Notes under the pieces: model-generated
What the model was told of the DNA's origin: nothing
What the model saw: the letters and a program-made list of their open reading frames with translations, nothing else
Database searches by the model: none
In this document: one piece after another, positions 7,831 through 15,662 of the stretch
How positions within the stretch are numbered: position 1 is the stretch's first letter
Layout: each line of letters begins with the position of its first letter
DNA from: Bacilli bacterium
GTDB taxonomy: Bacteria; Bacillota_I; Bacilli_A; RF39; UBA660
Direction of reading: 5' to 3'
NCBI GenBank assembly: GCA_028684735.1
Contig: JAQUFI010000007.1
Span: 1 to 27,802, forward strand
Length of the DNA stretch: 27,802 bases
Program-made: the position numbers and the translations under genes

Positions 7831-8016
7831 TTATATTTTTTCGAGTGGACCTCTGCTGCATTCTGTTGGGTATATTCCAAATTCATTATAAAACATTTTA
7901 CTCGCCAATTCCGACCAATCTGAACCTTCATCTTCTATAACAGTATATACACCGACTTTATCGCCATTTTTACAAGTCACAACCACTCTATAACTATTCT
8001 TATTTTTTTGAAACAC
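7831..8016 (-). CDS. Small protein of unknown function, 61 aa, GTG start
   Basis: Protein VFQKNKNSYRVVVTCKNG... ending ECSRGPLEKI. I place the start at GTG 8016 because AAGGAGGAG sits immediately upstream at normal distance. The alternative ATG at 8061 lies inside the preceding gene and lacks an SD. The sequence looks like a small beta-rich domain (YRVVVTCKNGDKVGVYTVIED) followed by a helix with a conserved-looking FGIYPTE. No signal peptide or membrane segment. I do not recognise the family. It lies in the transfer operon between two membrane proteins. Confidence 0.6.
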   Translation of the reverse strand: MFQKNKNSYRVVVTCKNGDKVGVYTVIEDEGSDWSELASKMFYNEFGIYPTECSRGPLEKI

Positions 8017-8038
8017 AATTTCTCCTCCTTTATAATTC

Positions 8039-8524
8039 TTATTTTTGATTTTGATTAACACCTAATATTGCAGCACCTACTACTAAAGCAACTGCTAATG
8101 TAGACGAACCATATTTTATGATGTTTTCAAGCCACTTTTTATTTTTAACATTTATTTCTGAAATTTTATCAGCAACTTCAATCATTTGCTTAGTGAACTT
8201 TTCTTTCTCTGCAGCTGTAAATTCTTCATCTTTTAATTCTACTCTAATAGTTTCTAACACATATTTGTAAGCTTCAATAGCTTCTTTTTCGGTTACTTTG
8301 TTACTTTCTAATGCGTTGTTACACATATCCATAAGATTATTAACCATAGATGTAGCCATACTAGCATAATTAGGAAATTGTTCTATAATTTTAATAGATA
8401 ACTCTTTATCTAATTTGGGCATCAAAGATACAAAATTCATTATTTTATCTTTGGTTATAGTACGAAAGTCAACTATACCTAATTCATGTTTTACCTGTTC
8501 TTCTGTCATTAATTTTTTATTCAT
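8039..8524 (-). CDS. C-terminally membrane-anchored protein of unknown function
   Basis: 161 aa. Residues 1-135 are helical and charged (TEEQVKHELGIVDFRTITKD..., ELKDEEFTAAEKEKF). A single hydrophobic segment follows near residues 138-156 (STLAVALVVGAAILGV), then a short NQNQK tail. This tail-anchored layout places the bulk of the protein in the cytoplasm. The start at 8524 has the SD AGAGG at normal distance. No family recognised. It is encoded between VirB4 and the M23 hydrolase, so it may support channel assembly, but a cargo role such as exclusion or host defence is equally open. Confidence 0.65.
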   Translation of the reverse strand: MNKKLMTEEQVKHELGIVDFRTITKDKIMNFVSLMPKLDKELSIKIIEQFPNYASMATSMVNNLMDMCNNALESNKVTEKEAIEAYKYVLETIRVELKDEEFTAAEKEKFTKQMIEVADKISEINVKNKKWLENIIKYGSSTLAVALVVGAAILGVNQNQK

Positions 8525-8561
8525 TACATAAACCTCTTTCCTCTTGCTGTTTCCTGAGTTA

Positions 8562-8567
8562 ATTATA
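8562..8567 (-). promoter_or_regulatory. Candidate -10 (TATAAT) upstream of the 161-aa gene
   Basis: A perfect TATAAT on the minus strand in the 64-bp gap before the gene at 8524. No good -35 is seen 16-18 bp upstream. The SD AGAGG follows at a workable distance, so a separate transcript for the 161-aa and downstream genes is possible. Confidence 0.35.
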
Positions 8568-8588
8568 CTACATATAGGATATTAAAAT

Positions 8589-9335
8589 CTAGATATTTAA
8601 TGAATCATCAAGATTAAAATAAGCTTTTAGACTTCTCTCATGATTCTCAACTTTTTCTTTTAAATTTTCTTCGTTCATATCTTCCAAATATTCTTTTATT
8701 AAATCAAAGTATTTATTAAATTCCTTTTTATCAAACATATCTTTTATTTCAAAATATAATTCTGCTTCAGCACTATAACTATCACGATATTCATAATAAT
8801 CTAAATCTTTTAAAAGTTCTATTCCATCAAATATAATGTAGTCTTCTTTAAGTGTTGAATCCATATCAACATTTAAATTGAATAGTTCATATTTTAATTC
8901 CTTAAAAGACATTTCTTCATCTTTTTCATTAGGAATATCTGCTATATACCATATTGAATTTTTTTCATCAAATAAATAAGCAAAATTACAATCGGTTAGT
9001 TTGCAATCTTCTTTATACCTTTTTAAGTTTTTAGAAAAAGAAGGCTGTGTTCTTTTCCAGTCTTCTTCTCTATCTCTATTATAAAATAATGAAACATCTT
9101 TTTGTCTTTCTCCGTCATTTACACCGAATCCATGTTCTTCATCTTTTTTAGGATATAAATTAGGTTGTAATGATGACATATCACCTAATTTTATTAATTG
9201 ATTCAATTTATTAATGTTTGAGTAATGATTAAAAAGTATTGAACCATTATATTCTGGATATCCATCCCAATGACAATAAATATGATCTATAGTGTCGTCT
9301 TTTCTCATTACTCCGATTCTGCTTCTAGTTGCCAT
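8589..9335 (-). CDS. Conserved protein with MATRSRIGV...CHWDGYP signature, function unknown
   Basis: 248 aa. The N-terminal MATRSRIGVMRKDDTIDHIY followed by CHWDGYPEYNG is a signature I know from a widespread family of uncharacterised proteins in phages, plasmids and bacterial genomes; no function is established to my knowledge. The region after about residue 150 is acidic and helical (DMEELKEKVENHER-like composition). No membrane segment or signal peptide. A strong SD (GAGGAGGT) precedes the ATG. The start overlaps the VirB4 stop by 11 bp, so it is translated with the ATPase. Presence in phages as well as conjugative elements suggests a host-takeover or defence-related role more than a channel component. 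Confidence 0.75.
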   Translation of the reverse strand: MATRSRIGVMRKDDTIDHIYCHWDGYPEYNGSILFNHYSNINKLNQLIKLGDMSSLQPNLYPKKDEEHGFGVNDGERQKDVSLFYNRDREEDWKRTQPSFSKNLKRYKEDCKLTDCNFAYLFDEKNSIWYIADIPNEKDEEMSFKELKYELFNLNVDMDSTLKEDYIIFDGIELLKDLDYYEYRDSYSAEAELYFEIKDMFDKKEFNKYFDLIKEYLEDMNEENLKEKVENHERSLKAYFNLDDSLNI

Positions 9336-11793
9336 CTTCTACCTCCTCTCCCATCATTTGTCTTTCTAACTCTGTAGCTCTTATCCAAATTCTTAATCTA
9401 ATCTTAGAATCTATATTAAGAAGAAACTCACCTCTTCTTGCAGTTAATAAAAAATTCTTTTGAGTATCCGTCAAAGGATTCTGTTTAAACAGTTCTAAAT
9501 AAGCTAGAAAATCATCTTCTTTGAGCATTCCTATCATTTGATACTGACAGTTATTAAATATCGCTGTAGAGTGTCTTAATATATCGTTATTCCCTACAAA
9601 ATCTTTTACTGATTGTGTCGCAACTATTAAAGAACCTGAATACTTTCTAATTCTTCTTGCTAGTTGTCCGAAATTTCTTAATACCTCGAAATTGTTTTCG
9701 TCTATAAATAAATGAAATTCATCTGCAATTATCATTACATTTTTTTTATCTTTACCTTTTGAAATGTCATTTTGTATTTTATTAGCTACTATACTATTAT
9801 TTAAATAAGTTAATAAATTTAATGTCTGAGTATTTATTAATCTTTGATTCCCACTATAAAGTAGTTCTTGTAAATTAAATGCAATCAAATCATTATCTAA
9901 ATTAATAGTAGTATGTCCATCAAATAAATATGAATCAGTTCCAGTTAAAAACCTTGATAACAAAATATCTAATTGTTCTATTATTTTAATTTTTTCAAAA
10001 CTTGTAATACTCTCTTTATACTTCGGTAAAAAATCGTACAAATCAGAAAATATTGGATAGTCAGTTGGTTTTAAATTTTGCAATGTGTTTATTGATGTAT
10101 TTTTATAGATTCCTTTTTCGTTGTATAACTTTTCTACTATTGCTAGCAGCATTACCAATTCTTTTTCATTAATGCTTTCAAAAGAAGTTTTAAAGAACGC
10201 TTCTAAGAATCCTAAATGTTTTGCTAGTGGACAATCTGTTTCTTTTGTTTCATCCTCTTCATCTTCTAAAGGTATAAACCTAATTTGTAAAGGATTAATT
10301 ATTCCACCAGACTTTGAATATAAATCTATATATTCTCCACCATTTGTTTCTACTAATGTTTCATATTCATGTTCTGCATCAAATATGAATACTTTTGTTC
10401 CCCTAGCATATTCGTTTACTATTATTTTCTTCATAGTAAATGATTTACCTCCACCAGTTGATGATACTATTGCCATGTTATGAGACGTTCTTGAATTGCT
10501 AATAACAAAAGGATCATAAAATATTGGAAGTGATGTATTAATATCAACTCCAAACATATATCCAGTTGAATCATTAAATGATGTTTTAGTAATTGGATAA
10601 CCCACACTTAATGTGTGAGTCGGCAAATAAATTGCATAATCATTAAAACTTCTAGTAGTTATATCGTAGTTTTGCCATGCTTCCATTTGTCTTAATCTCG
10701 GTACATCCAATTTAATATAATAAGCATCAGCCAATCTTTTTAAATCTCTTAATATATCTTCTCTAGTTTTTTTATCGCCTTCTACAATCAAAATTAAAGA
10801 AACTTCTTTTATTTTTTCATCACCATTTTTTATATCTTGCATTAAAGCATGAAAGTTTTCCTTTTGTATATCTAAATCGGTTGCATCACTTAATTTTTTA
10901 GTTGTATTTCTATCGGTAAGCAAAAACTGATATTGGGAGTTAACCCATCTTATCAATTCTTCTTGTGTTATACATTCCTTTATACTTAATGAAGCTCTTA
11001 CACCTGGATAATTGAAAAATTCATCAAAAAACAATTCAGATACAAAAGGAGGTATGTTTTTAATGGATACCATTTGAAATTCCTTATCATCAAATTTGAT
11101 TTTATCAATCTTTTCTGTAACCCTAATAGGACTTACTAAACTAGGTAAATCACTCCATAACAATTCATCTAAACTATTACTTGTTAAATATAAATTAGAT
11201 AAAAATTTATATATTTCTAATTTGTTGGTAATATGTTCTGTATATATTCTTGGAATTATATTTAATGTTATATCTTCTATTTCGCTTAATTGTTTATCTA
11301 AATGTGCAACATCTTTTGCAATAATTACAAAATAGTAAATACTAGATATTGTAAAATTTTTCGCTTCTAAATCATCTATTAAAAATCGTGATTCTTCTAA
11401 TAATATCTTTTTACTTTCATCTTCTTTAAATTTTTCAATTCTATTATCTAAATTTATTTTATTGGAATTTAAGTTAAGTTTTTCATCCAGTTTGTATATT
11501 TTCATATTTAAATTCGGTATCTGATACATTGTTTTTAAAACATTAAAAAACAAGTTCTTTTCATGATTGCTAGTAAGTGATAAATCTATTGCCTTCACTT
11601 CTAAAATAGTAGCAACTTCTCCTGACTTTAAATATAACAAACCACTATCATCTACTTCTTTAATGTTTGATATAGCTTTAGAGTTTTTAACTCTTTTTTT
11701 CATTGCATAATAAGTTGAATATTTTCTTTTTTCTTTTTCATTATTTTTTAATACTTTTTTTAAAGACTTTTCATCTTTAGTTTTTCTTGCCAT
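9325..11793 (-). CDS. VirB4/TraE-family conjugation ATPase
   Basis: 822 aa, the energising ATPase of the type IV secretion channel. Walker A VSSTGGGKSFTMKK is encoded near 10430-10470 (about residue 446). Walker B NVMIIADEFHLFI is near 9710-9745 (about residue 690), with a downstream arginine-rich QLARRIRKYSG and the conserved ATQSVKDF segment. The N-terminal 400 residues have the VirB4 assembly-domain pattern (a GVRASLSI region and FHALMQDIKNGDEKI). No strong membrane segment, so it is a peripheral inner-face ATPase. The start overlaps the VirB3-like gene by 34 bp. The long form without an N-terminal VirB3 fusion fits Gram-positive systems and the Mbov_0397-type ATPases. Confidence 0.95.
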   Translation of the reverse strand: MARKTKDEKSLKKVLKNNEKEKRKYSTYYAMKKRVKNSKAISNIKEVDDSGLLYLKSGEVATILEVKAIDLSLTSNHEKNLFFNVLKTMYQIPNLNMKIYKLDEKLNLNSNKINLDNRIEKFKEDESKKILLEESRFLIDDLEAKNFTISSIYYFVIIAKDVAHLDKQLSEIEDITLNIIPRIYTEHITNKLEIYKFLSNLYLTSNSLDELLWSDLPSLVSPIRVTEKIDKIKFDDKEFQMVSIKNIPPFVSELFFDEFFNYPGVRASLSIKECITQEELIRWVNSQYQFLLTDRNTTKKLSDATDLDIQKENFHALMQDIKNGDEKIKEVSLILIVEGDKKTREDILRDLKRLADAYYIKLDVPRLRQMEAWQNYDITTRSFNDYAIYLPTHTLSVGYPITKTSFNDSTGYMFGVDINTSLPIFYDPFVISNSRTSHNMAIVSSTGGGKSFTMKKIIVNEYARGTKVFIFDAEHEYETLVETNGGEYIDLYSKSGGIINPLQIRFIPLEDEEDETKETDCPLAKHLGFLEAFFKTSFESINEKELVMLLAIVEKLYNEKGIYKNTSINTLQNLKPTDYPIFSDLYDFLPKYKESITSFEKIKIIEQLDILLSRFLTGTDSYLFDGHTTINLDNDLIAFNLQELLYSGNQRLINTQTLNLLTYLNNSIVANKIQNDISKGKDKKNVMIIADEFHLFIDENNFEVLRNFGQLARRIRKYSGSLIVATQSVKDFVGNNDILRHSTAIFNNCQYQMIGMLKEDDFLAYLELFKQNPLTDTQKNFLLTARRGEFLLNIDSKIRLRIWIRATELERQMMGEEVEDGN

Positions 11794-12071
11794 TTTTCTT
11801 TCTCTTCCTTTCTAAAAAACAAATATTCTTTTTTCTTAAACACATAAATTATAAATAGAATCAAAATTTTATACATTCGATTTTTTTTAGATACACTTAT
11901 TGGTATAAATAAAAATAAACCGAAAGTTAAATAAATTAATGAAAACATTTTAAGATTTGTAAATGTGAATAAAAATAAGAATATTAAAAACATAGGTAAT
12001 CCAATATAAAGATCTTGCATTTCTAAATATTTACCTAATGTTCTTTTAATACTCGGTAAAGTTATATACAT
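11760..12071 (-). CDS. VirB3/PrgI-like conjugation membrane protein
   Basis: 103 aa. Two close hydrophobic stretches around residues 23-37 (YIGLPMFLIFLFLF) and 42-58 (MFSLIYLTFGLFLFIPI) are followed by a basic cytoplasmic tail with a further hydrophobic helix (ILILFIIYVFKKKEY). Size, topology and position directly before VirB4 match the PrgI/TcpE/VirB3 group, which links the channel to the ATPase. ATG at 12071 follows the VirB6 stop without any gap (TAG then ATG), and the SD GGGTGAT lies inside the VirB6 coding end. The assignment rests on topology and gene order rather than on a strong motif. Confidence 0.75.
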   Translation of the reverse strand: MYITLPSIKRTLGKYLEMQDLYIGLPMFLIFLFLFTFTNLKMFSLIYLTFGLFLFIPISVSKKNRMYKILILFIIYVFKKKEYLFFRKEEKEKWQEKLKMKSL

Positions 12072-13475
12072 CTAATCACCCTTTCCTCTATACCTTCTTC
12101 GATATCTATGTCTTGAAGGTGTTATATTTTCTGCTGCTGAATACATTGAGCTAGCTCCTATATCCATCATTTCACTGCCAAATCTCGATAATTTATTTTG
12201 AGTTGGCTTTCCAGTTTTATCTATAGTTGGTTTTCGTGAATTAGATGCATTTTGTAAATAATCTCCAATCGTTTTCATAGTACCTCCAATTCCTCCAGAA
12301 CTATCTTTACTAATTTTACTTCCGAAATTTGATATTGCTCTACCAGCTTTACCCATTACACTATTTCCTACATTTCCAACATCACCTGTTCCTTTAACTA
12401 TTGCACCTGCTCCTAGTAATCCTGCTCCTGCAGCTCCTAATGTGCTAGTCGTAGCAATCGAACCCATTCCTTGACCAAATCCCATCATAGCCATTAATTG
12501 TTCTCTTCCAGAATTTGCTGATACATTTCCACCGATAAATCTATTTACGACTTGTGAACCAGTTAATAGAAATGAACCACATCCAATATACATAACTGAT
12601 TTAATAATTATGTCTTTGAATGTATTATCAAAAAATGTAGTGTAATTTATTTGCCCCATTACTATCGCAGTAAGAGATATTATAAGCATTATTACAGCAC
12701 CTTGTAACATTAATGATACGAGTTGTTGTATGACTGCTTGTCTTCTTTCTTTATTTCCAACTGAAGTTGCATACACAATTGGACTAATTATAAATAAGAA
12801 TAAAAACTCTATTTGCCTTCTTGCAAGCATCATTCCAGAAAAGAATAATGAATATAAAAAGAATCCACCAACTATAATCGCTAGAATCCAATCTATTTGA
12901 TATTTATAATCTTGTTCATCTGGTAATATCCATCTTGATGAAGTTACATATTTATCGTTATACATTTTCTTTAGATTAAAATTCTTGTTTGCTATATTTT
13001 GTGGTATGTTTTCGTTTTTAAAATCATCTGAATCTTTATATCCGTCCGTATAATCAACATACATATTTAACATTGAATTTGATAAAGTTGGACTATTAGT
13101 TCCAAAAATATTAGCTGTATAACCTGCAAGTTTTATTGAAAACGTGCTAGCTTGTACAAATAAAAATGTACTCATTATAATTAGAATAGTGCTTTTTAGT
13201 ATTTCTTTTACAATTGCTTCCGTACTAAGTGAATCATCTGGATCTATTACTTTTTTTGTAAATCTTGTTATTGCAAATAAACCTAATAAAGTTATTGCTA
13301 TAACCATTATTCCTTTTTGAAATGTTACAAAGTTTTTATCTCCAGATACAGAATTAATAATATCGTATGAGTTTAATCCTTTTAGTATTTCAAATAAACT
13401 ATCGATTAACCCAAATATAAACTGTACTATAGACCATCCTAATGTTCTAAGTAAGTCTAATGCTTTTAGTAACAT
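12072..13475 (-). CDS. VirB6-like polytopic conjugation channel protein (Mbov_0396-like)
   Basis: 467 aa with about seven membrane segments: roughly residues 15-32, 54-72, 90-108, 190-212, 220-237, 250-272 and 286-306. A long soluble glycine/alanine/serine-rich tail follows (MMGFGQGMGSIATTSTLGAA onward) and ends in the basic cluster RHRYRRRYRGKGD. This is the typical layout of VirB6/TrbL-like pore proteins of Gram-positive and mycoplasma ICEs. The flexible tail probably contacts partner proteins or DNA. The SD AAGAGGTGAT precedes the start. It sits between the pilin and the VirB3-like gene, as expected for a VirB2-VirB6-VirB3-VirB4 core. Confidence 0.85.
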   Translation of the reverse strand: MLLKALDLLRTLGWSIVQFIFGLIDSLFEILKGLNSYDIINSVSGDKNFVTFQKGIMVIAITLLGLFAITRFTKKVIDPDDSLSTEAIVKEILKSTILIIMSTFLFVQASTFSIKLAGYTANIFGTNSPTLSNSMLNMYVDYTDGYKDSDDFKNENIPQNIANKNFNLKKMYNDKYVTSSRWILPDEQDYKYQIDWILAIIVGGFFLYSLFFSGMMLARRQIEFLFLFIISPIVYATSVGNKERRQAVIQQLVSLMLQGAVIMLIISLTAIVMGQINYTTFFDNTFKDIIIKSVMYIGCGSFLLTGSQVVNRFIGGNVSANSGREQLMAMMGFGQGMGSIATTSTLGAAGAGLLGAGAIVKGTGDVGNVGNSVMGKAGRAISNFGSKISKDSSGGIGGTMKTIGDYLQNASNSRKPTIDKTGKPTQNKLSRFGSEMMDIGASSMYSAAENITPSRHRYRRRYRGKGD

Positions 13476-13487
13476 CTAAATCACCTC

Positions 13488-13763
13488 TTAAAATAAATCT
13501 ATGATTAGATTTACTAAGGAGATAGCTAATATAATTCCTATTATTCCAAACATTGTTTGAATGATTCTTTGTTTAACTCTCGCTTTTTGATCTACGTCAA
13601 CTACGGCATACATGATAAAACCAACAATTAAAGATACACCAGCTGCAGCTATTCCTATTCTTAATGCCCAAGTAGAAAAAGTCTGTATCGCTTTTATTAT
13701 TGTATCGATGTTGTGTCCGCCACCTTCTAAATGTTCTATTTTTAATAAATAAAATCCGTTCAT
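13488..13763 (-). CDS. VirB2/TrbC-like pilin subunit (Mbov_0395-like)
   Basis: 91 aa with two hydrophobic segments near residues 33-54 (ALRIGIAAAGVSLIVGFIMYAV) and 70-88 (TMFGIIGIILAISLVNLII). A short basic loop joins them (DQKARVKQRIIQ). This two-helix hairpin with a charged loop is the VirB2/TrbC pilin-like pattern. The N-terminal segment is short and has no clear signal peptide, unlike proteobacterial pilins. The start has a good SD (AAAGGAGGAAT). Its place immediately before the VirB6 gene supports the call. It is likely the most abundant extracellular or membrane component of the channel. Confidence 0.75.
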   Translation of the reverse strand: MNGFYLLKIEHLEGGGHNIDTIIKAIQTFSTWALRIGIAAAGVSLIVGFIMYAVVDVDQKARVKQRIIQTMFGIIGIILAISLVNLIIDLF

Positions 13764-13796
13764 TTTATTCCTCCTTTAATTTTTAAATTTGAATAA

Positions 13797-13824
13797 GTAA
13801 AGAACACATTAAAGTGTTCCTTAC
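13797..13824 (-). terminator. Hairpin between ssb and the pilin gene
   Basis: An 11-bp stem with one mismatch (GTAAAGAACAC/GTGTTCCTTAC) and a 6-nt loop lies in the gap between the ssb stop (13838) and the pilin SD. The minus-strand T-tract after it is weak (TTATTCAAATTT). It may be a leaky terminator or an mRNA processing or stability element that sets the ratio of ssb to transfer-gene expression. Confidence 0.45.
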
Positions 13825-13837
13825 AAATTCTTTTTTG

Positions 13838-14191
13838 TTACATGCTTAAATCATCATTATCTTTTTCTTGATTTTTTGATGATAAGAAAGTAACTTTTTC
13901 AGCTACTATCTGAGTAGACTTTTTGGTTTCACCAGATTCAGTTTCATAGGTATTGCTTTGAACTCTACCTTTGATACCAATTAGATCACCTTTTTTACAA
14001 TACTCAGCAGTATTCGTTGCGATACTGTTCCATAAAACACAATCTATGAAATCAGTTTCGTAAACTCCATCAGCATTTTTGTAGCTTCTTGGAACTGCTA
14101 ATGTAAGGTTTGATACCTCTTTATCATTATCAGTCTTTTCCACTTCTGGATCTTTAACTAGTCTTCCGACTACAACTACTTGATTCAACAT
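13838..14191 (-). CDS. ssb: Single-stranded DNA-binding protein
   Basis: 117 aa from ATG at 14191, chosen because the SD AAAGGAGAT is placed correctly and the protein then begins MLNQVVVVGRLVKDPEVEKT, the standard SSB N-terminus. The upstream GTG at 14263 would add 24 non-homologous residues. The OB-fold pattern is clear: VGRLVKDP, LAVPRSYKN, DFIDCVLWN, KGDLIGIKGRVQSNTYE. The C-terminal acidic tip is short and ends DNDDLSM rather than the usual DDDLPF, so binding to partner proteins may differ. An element-encoded SSB would protect the incoming single strand during conjugation. It is smaller than a chromosomal SSB (about 160-180 aa). Confidence 0.93.
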   Translation of the reverse strand: MLNQVVVVGRLVKDPEVEKTDNDKEVSNLTLAVPRSYKNADGVYETDFIDCVLWNSIATNTAEYCKKGDLIGIKGRVQSNTYETESGETKKSTQIVAEKVTFLSSKNQEKDNDDLSM

Positions 14192-14257
14192 AACTATCTC
14201 CTTTCGTTTATTTAAGTTTTTAATCAGATGCTTATAAACTGAGTTTTTAATTTTTCC

Positions 14258-14271
14258 AACCACCTCCTTTC
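14258..14271 (-). promoter_or_regulatory. SD-like leader motif GAAAGGAGGTGGTT, copy 1
   Basis: A perfect ribosome-binding sequence about 67 nt before the ssb start, with no ATG at usable distance. A TTG only 3 nt after the core would be too close. The identical 14 bp occurs at 18783-18796 in a similar place before another gene. Confidence 0.5.
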
Positions 14272-14280
14272 GAGAATTAC

Positions 14281-15057
14281 TTAGAGTTCAAAATCATCTG
14301 AAAAATCATAATCTTCTGGATTAAATAAATCTTCAGGATCTATTTCAAATCTTTTGATGCTTGAGTAAATAGCATTTTTAAAATAACCGTATTTATTTTC
14401 AATATCATTCCCATACTCATCTTGATAATTTTTTTGTTTAAGTTTCAGTAATATGTAATTTGTATATTTAATTAAATCTCTGTATTCATTTCCGTCTTGT
14501 AAAAGAGAGTCAAATAAATCATCAAAATAAAAAGAACTACTATCATTTTTTTTGATATAGTTCTCATTTATTAATACTTCAGTTAAACTGTGATGAATAA
14601 CCTCTTCATCCTTAAGGGATTTTGATGGCTGTTCTTTATCTTCTTTATCTATTTGTTTATTAGTATTTATTTGTATGCGATTATCCGATATCGGATCTTC
14701 CGTATACGGTAAATCGGCTTCGGTCAATTTGCTCATTTGAAGCCACTTAGAATAAGGTAAGTAATATATGTAGTATTTATACTTAAATCTCCCGTATTCG
14801 CCTCTATGCTCTTCTATTTTAAGGTATTCAGTTTGTTTTAATTCATCAAGTGTTGCACTAATAGATGACCTACCTTCTTTTAGTATTTTTACTAAACCAT
14901 TGATAGAATAATCCCAATCTTCTGGTAACGATAACATAAAAGATAAAAGTCCTTTAGCTTTTAAAGATAAATTTTGATCTCTTAAATGATAATTACTCAT
15001 CACAGTGTAACCTTTTACTCCAAATATTTTAAAATCTTGATTTGTATGATTATTCAT
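14281..15057 (-). CDS. Winged-helix replication-type protein (DnaD/RepA N-terminal-like)
   Basis: 258 aa. Residues 5-100 form a winged-helix pattern common in replication initiator or DnaD-like proteins of ICEs and plasmids: FGVKGYTVMSNYHLRD, LSLKAKGLLSFMLSLPEDW, YSINGLVKILKEGRSSISAT and a wing HRGEYGRFKYKYYIYY. A polar linker (residues 115-165) follows. The C-terminal helical part contains NKYGYFKNAIYSSIKRF, resembling the tails of such proteins. It probably acts in replication or as a regulator of the element. The gene lies between the sortase and ssb, with SD AGGAGTTAAT just after the sortase stop. I cannot tell whether it is a true initiator, since no origin iterons were found next to it. 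Confidence 0.7.
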   Translation of the reverse strand: MNNHTNQDFKIFGVKGYTVMSNYHLRDQNLSLKAKGLLSFMLSLPEDWDYSINGLVKILKEGRSSISATLDELKQTEYLKIEEHRGEYGRFKYKYYIYYLPYSKWLQMSKLTEADLPYTEDPISDNRIQINTNKQIDKEDKEQPSKSLKDEEVIHHSLTEVLINENYIKKNDSSSFYFDDLFDSLLQDGNEYRDLIKYTNYILLKLKQKNYQDEYGNDIENKYGYFKNAIYSSIKRFEIDPEDLFNPEDYDFSDDFEL

Positions 15058-15065
15058 ATTAACTC

Positions 15066-15662
15066 CTATTCTAACTCTCCAATAAATACATATTGATTGT
15101 CTGATTTACTTTTACACGTAATTAATGTAATAGATGTTTTATTTACATCTCGTTTAATTATTGCTTGTCCTGTTTTATCAATTAAATAAATGTTGGTGAT
15201 TTTATATTTATATTCTTTTGATTCATAATATATTTTTATTTCATCACCGATTTCTAACTTATATAAATTCTTAAAGTGAGATATTCTAGCCGTTCCAGAA
15301 TGACCTGCTAATATAAAATTTCCCTTATCTTCATTAGGCATATCTGAATCTTTTAATATCTCAATATTTTTATTTACATTATTTAAACTATGATCTTTTG
15401 GATATAAACCTTTTTCCAAATTTATTTTAGGTATTTTAATAAGTGCTATATAATTCGTTTTATTATTTTTAGTTACTGCTATATTTTCTTTTTCTTCTTC
15501 AAAATCTTTTTCAATAACTTCTTGATAAAATTCTTGAATATTTTTTTCTTCTTCTATCATTTTAGTTCTATTTGATATAAAGTTATATGTAATTAAAGAA
15601 AAACCTATTAAAAGAAGAAAAGAGCCAGTTATATACCAGCTCTTATTTTTTCTTTTTTCCAT
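15066..15662 (-). CDS. Sortase paired with the adjacent adhesin; catalytic arginine position is Gln
   Basis: 198 aa. An N-terminal membrane anchor (residues 9-29) and a charged helical stalk precede the sortase beta-barrel from about residue 70. Catalytic H121 is in LAGHSGTA and catalytic C183 in ITLITCKSK. The position of the conserved arginine (normally in an R-x-V/I strand after the cysteine) is occupied by Q190 in SDNQYVFIGEL, only 7 residues after the cysteine. No Arg is available in this strand. The enzyme should link the 831-aa adhesin to the wall or polymerise it. The gene start lies inside the last 20 bp of the adhesin gene, indicating coupled translation and a dedicated pair. Confidence 0.9.
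   Translation of the reverse strand: MEKRKNKSWYITGSFLLLIGFSLITYNFISNRTKMIEEEKNIQEFYQEVIEKDFEEEKENIAVTKNNKTNYIALIKIPKINLEKGLYPKDHSLNNVNKNIEILKDSDMPNEDKGNFILAGHSGTARISHFKNLYKLEIGDEIKIYYESKEYKYKITNIYLIDKTGQAIIKRDVNKTSITLITCKSKSDNQYVFIGELE

Noticed and set aside
10600..10625. CACACTTAATGTGTG inverted repeat
   Set aside because: It lies within the VirB4 coding sequence and has no T-tract or second copy.
14192..14263. GTG-started longer SSB
   Set aside because: The added residues precede the standard SSB N-terminus and the GTG has no spaced SD.
15633..15660. Possible hairpin at the adhesin-sortase overlap
   Set aside because: Only GAGC/GCTC pairs properly; the rest are direct repeats, and both genes are coding there.
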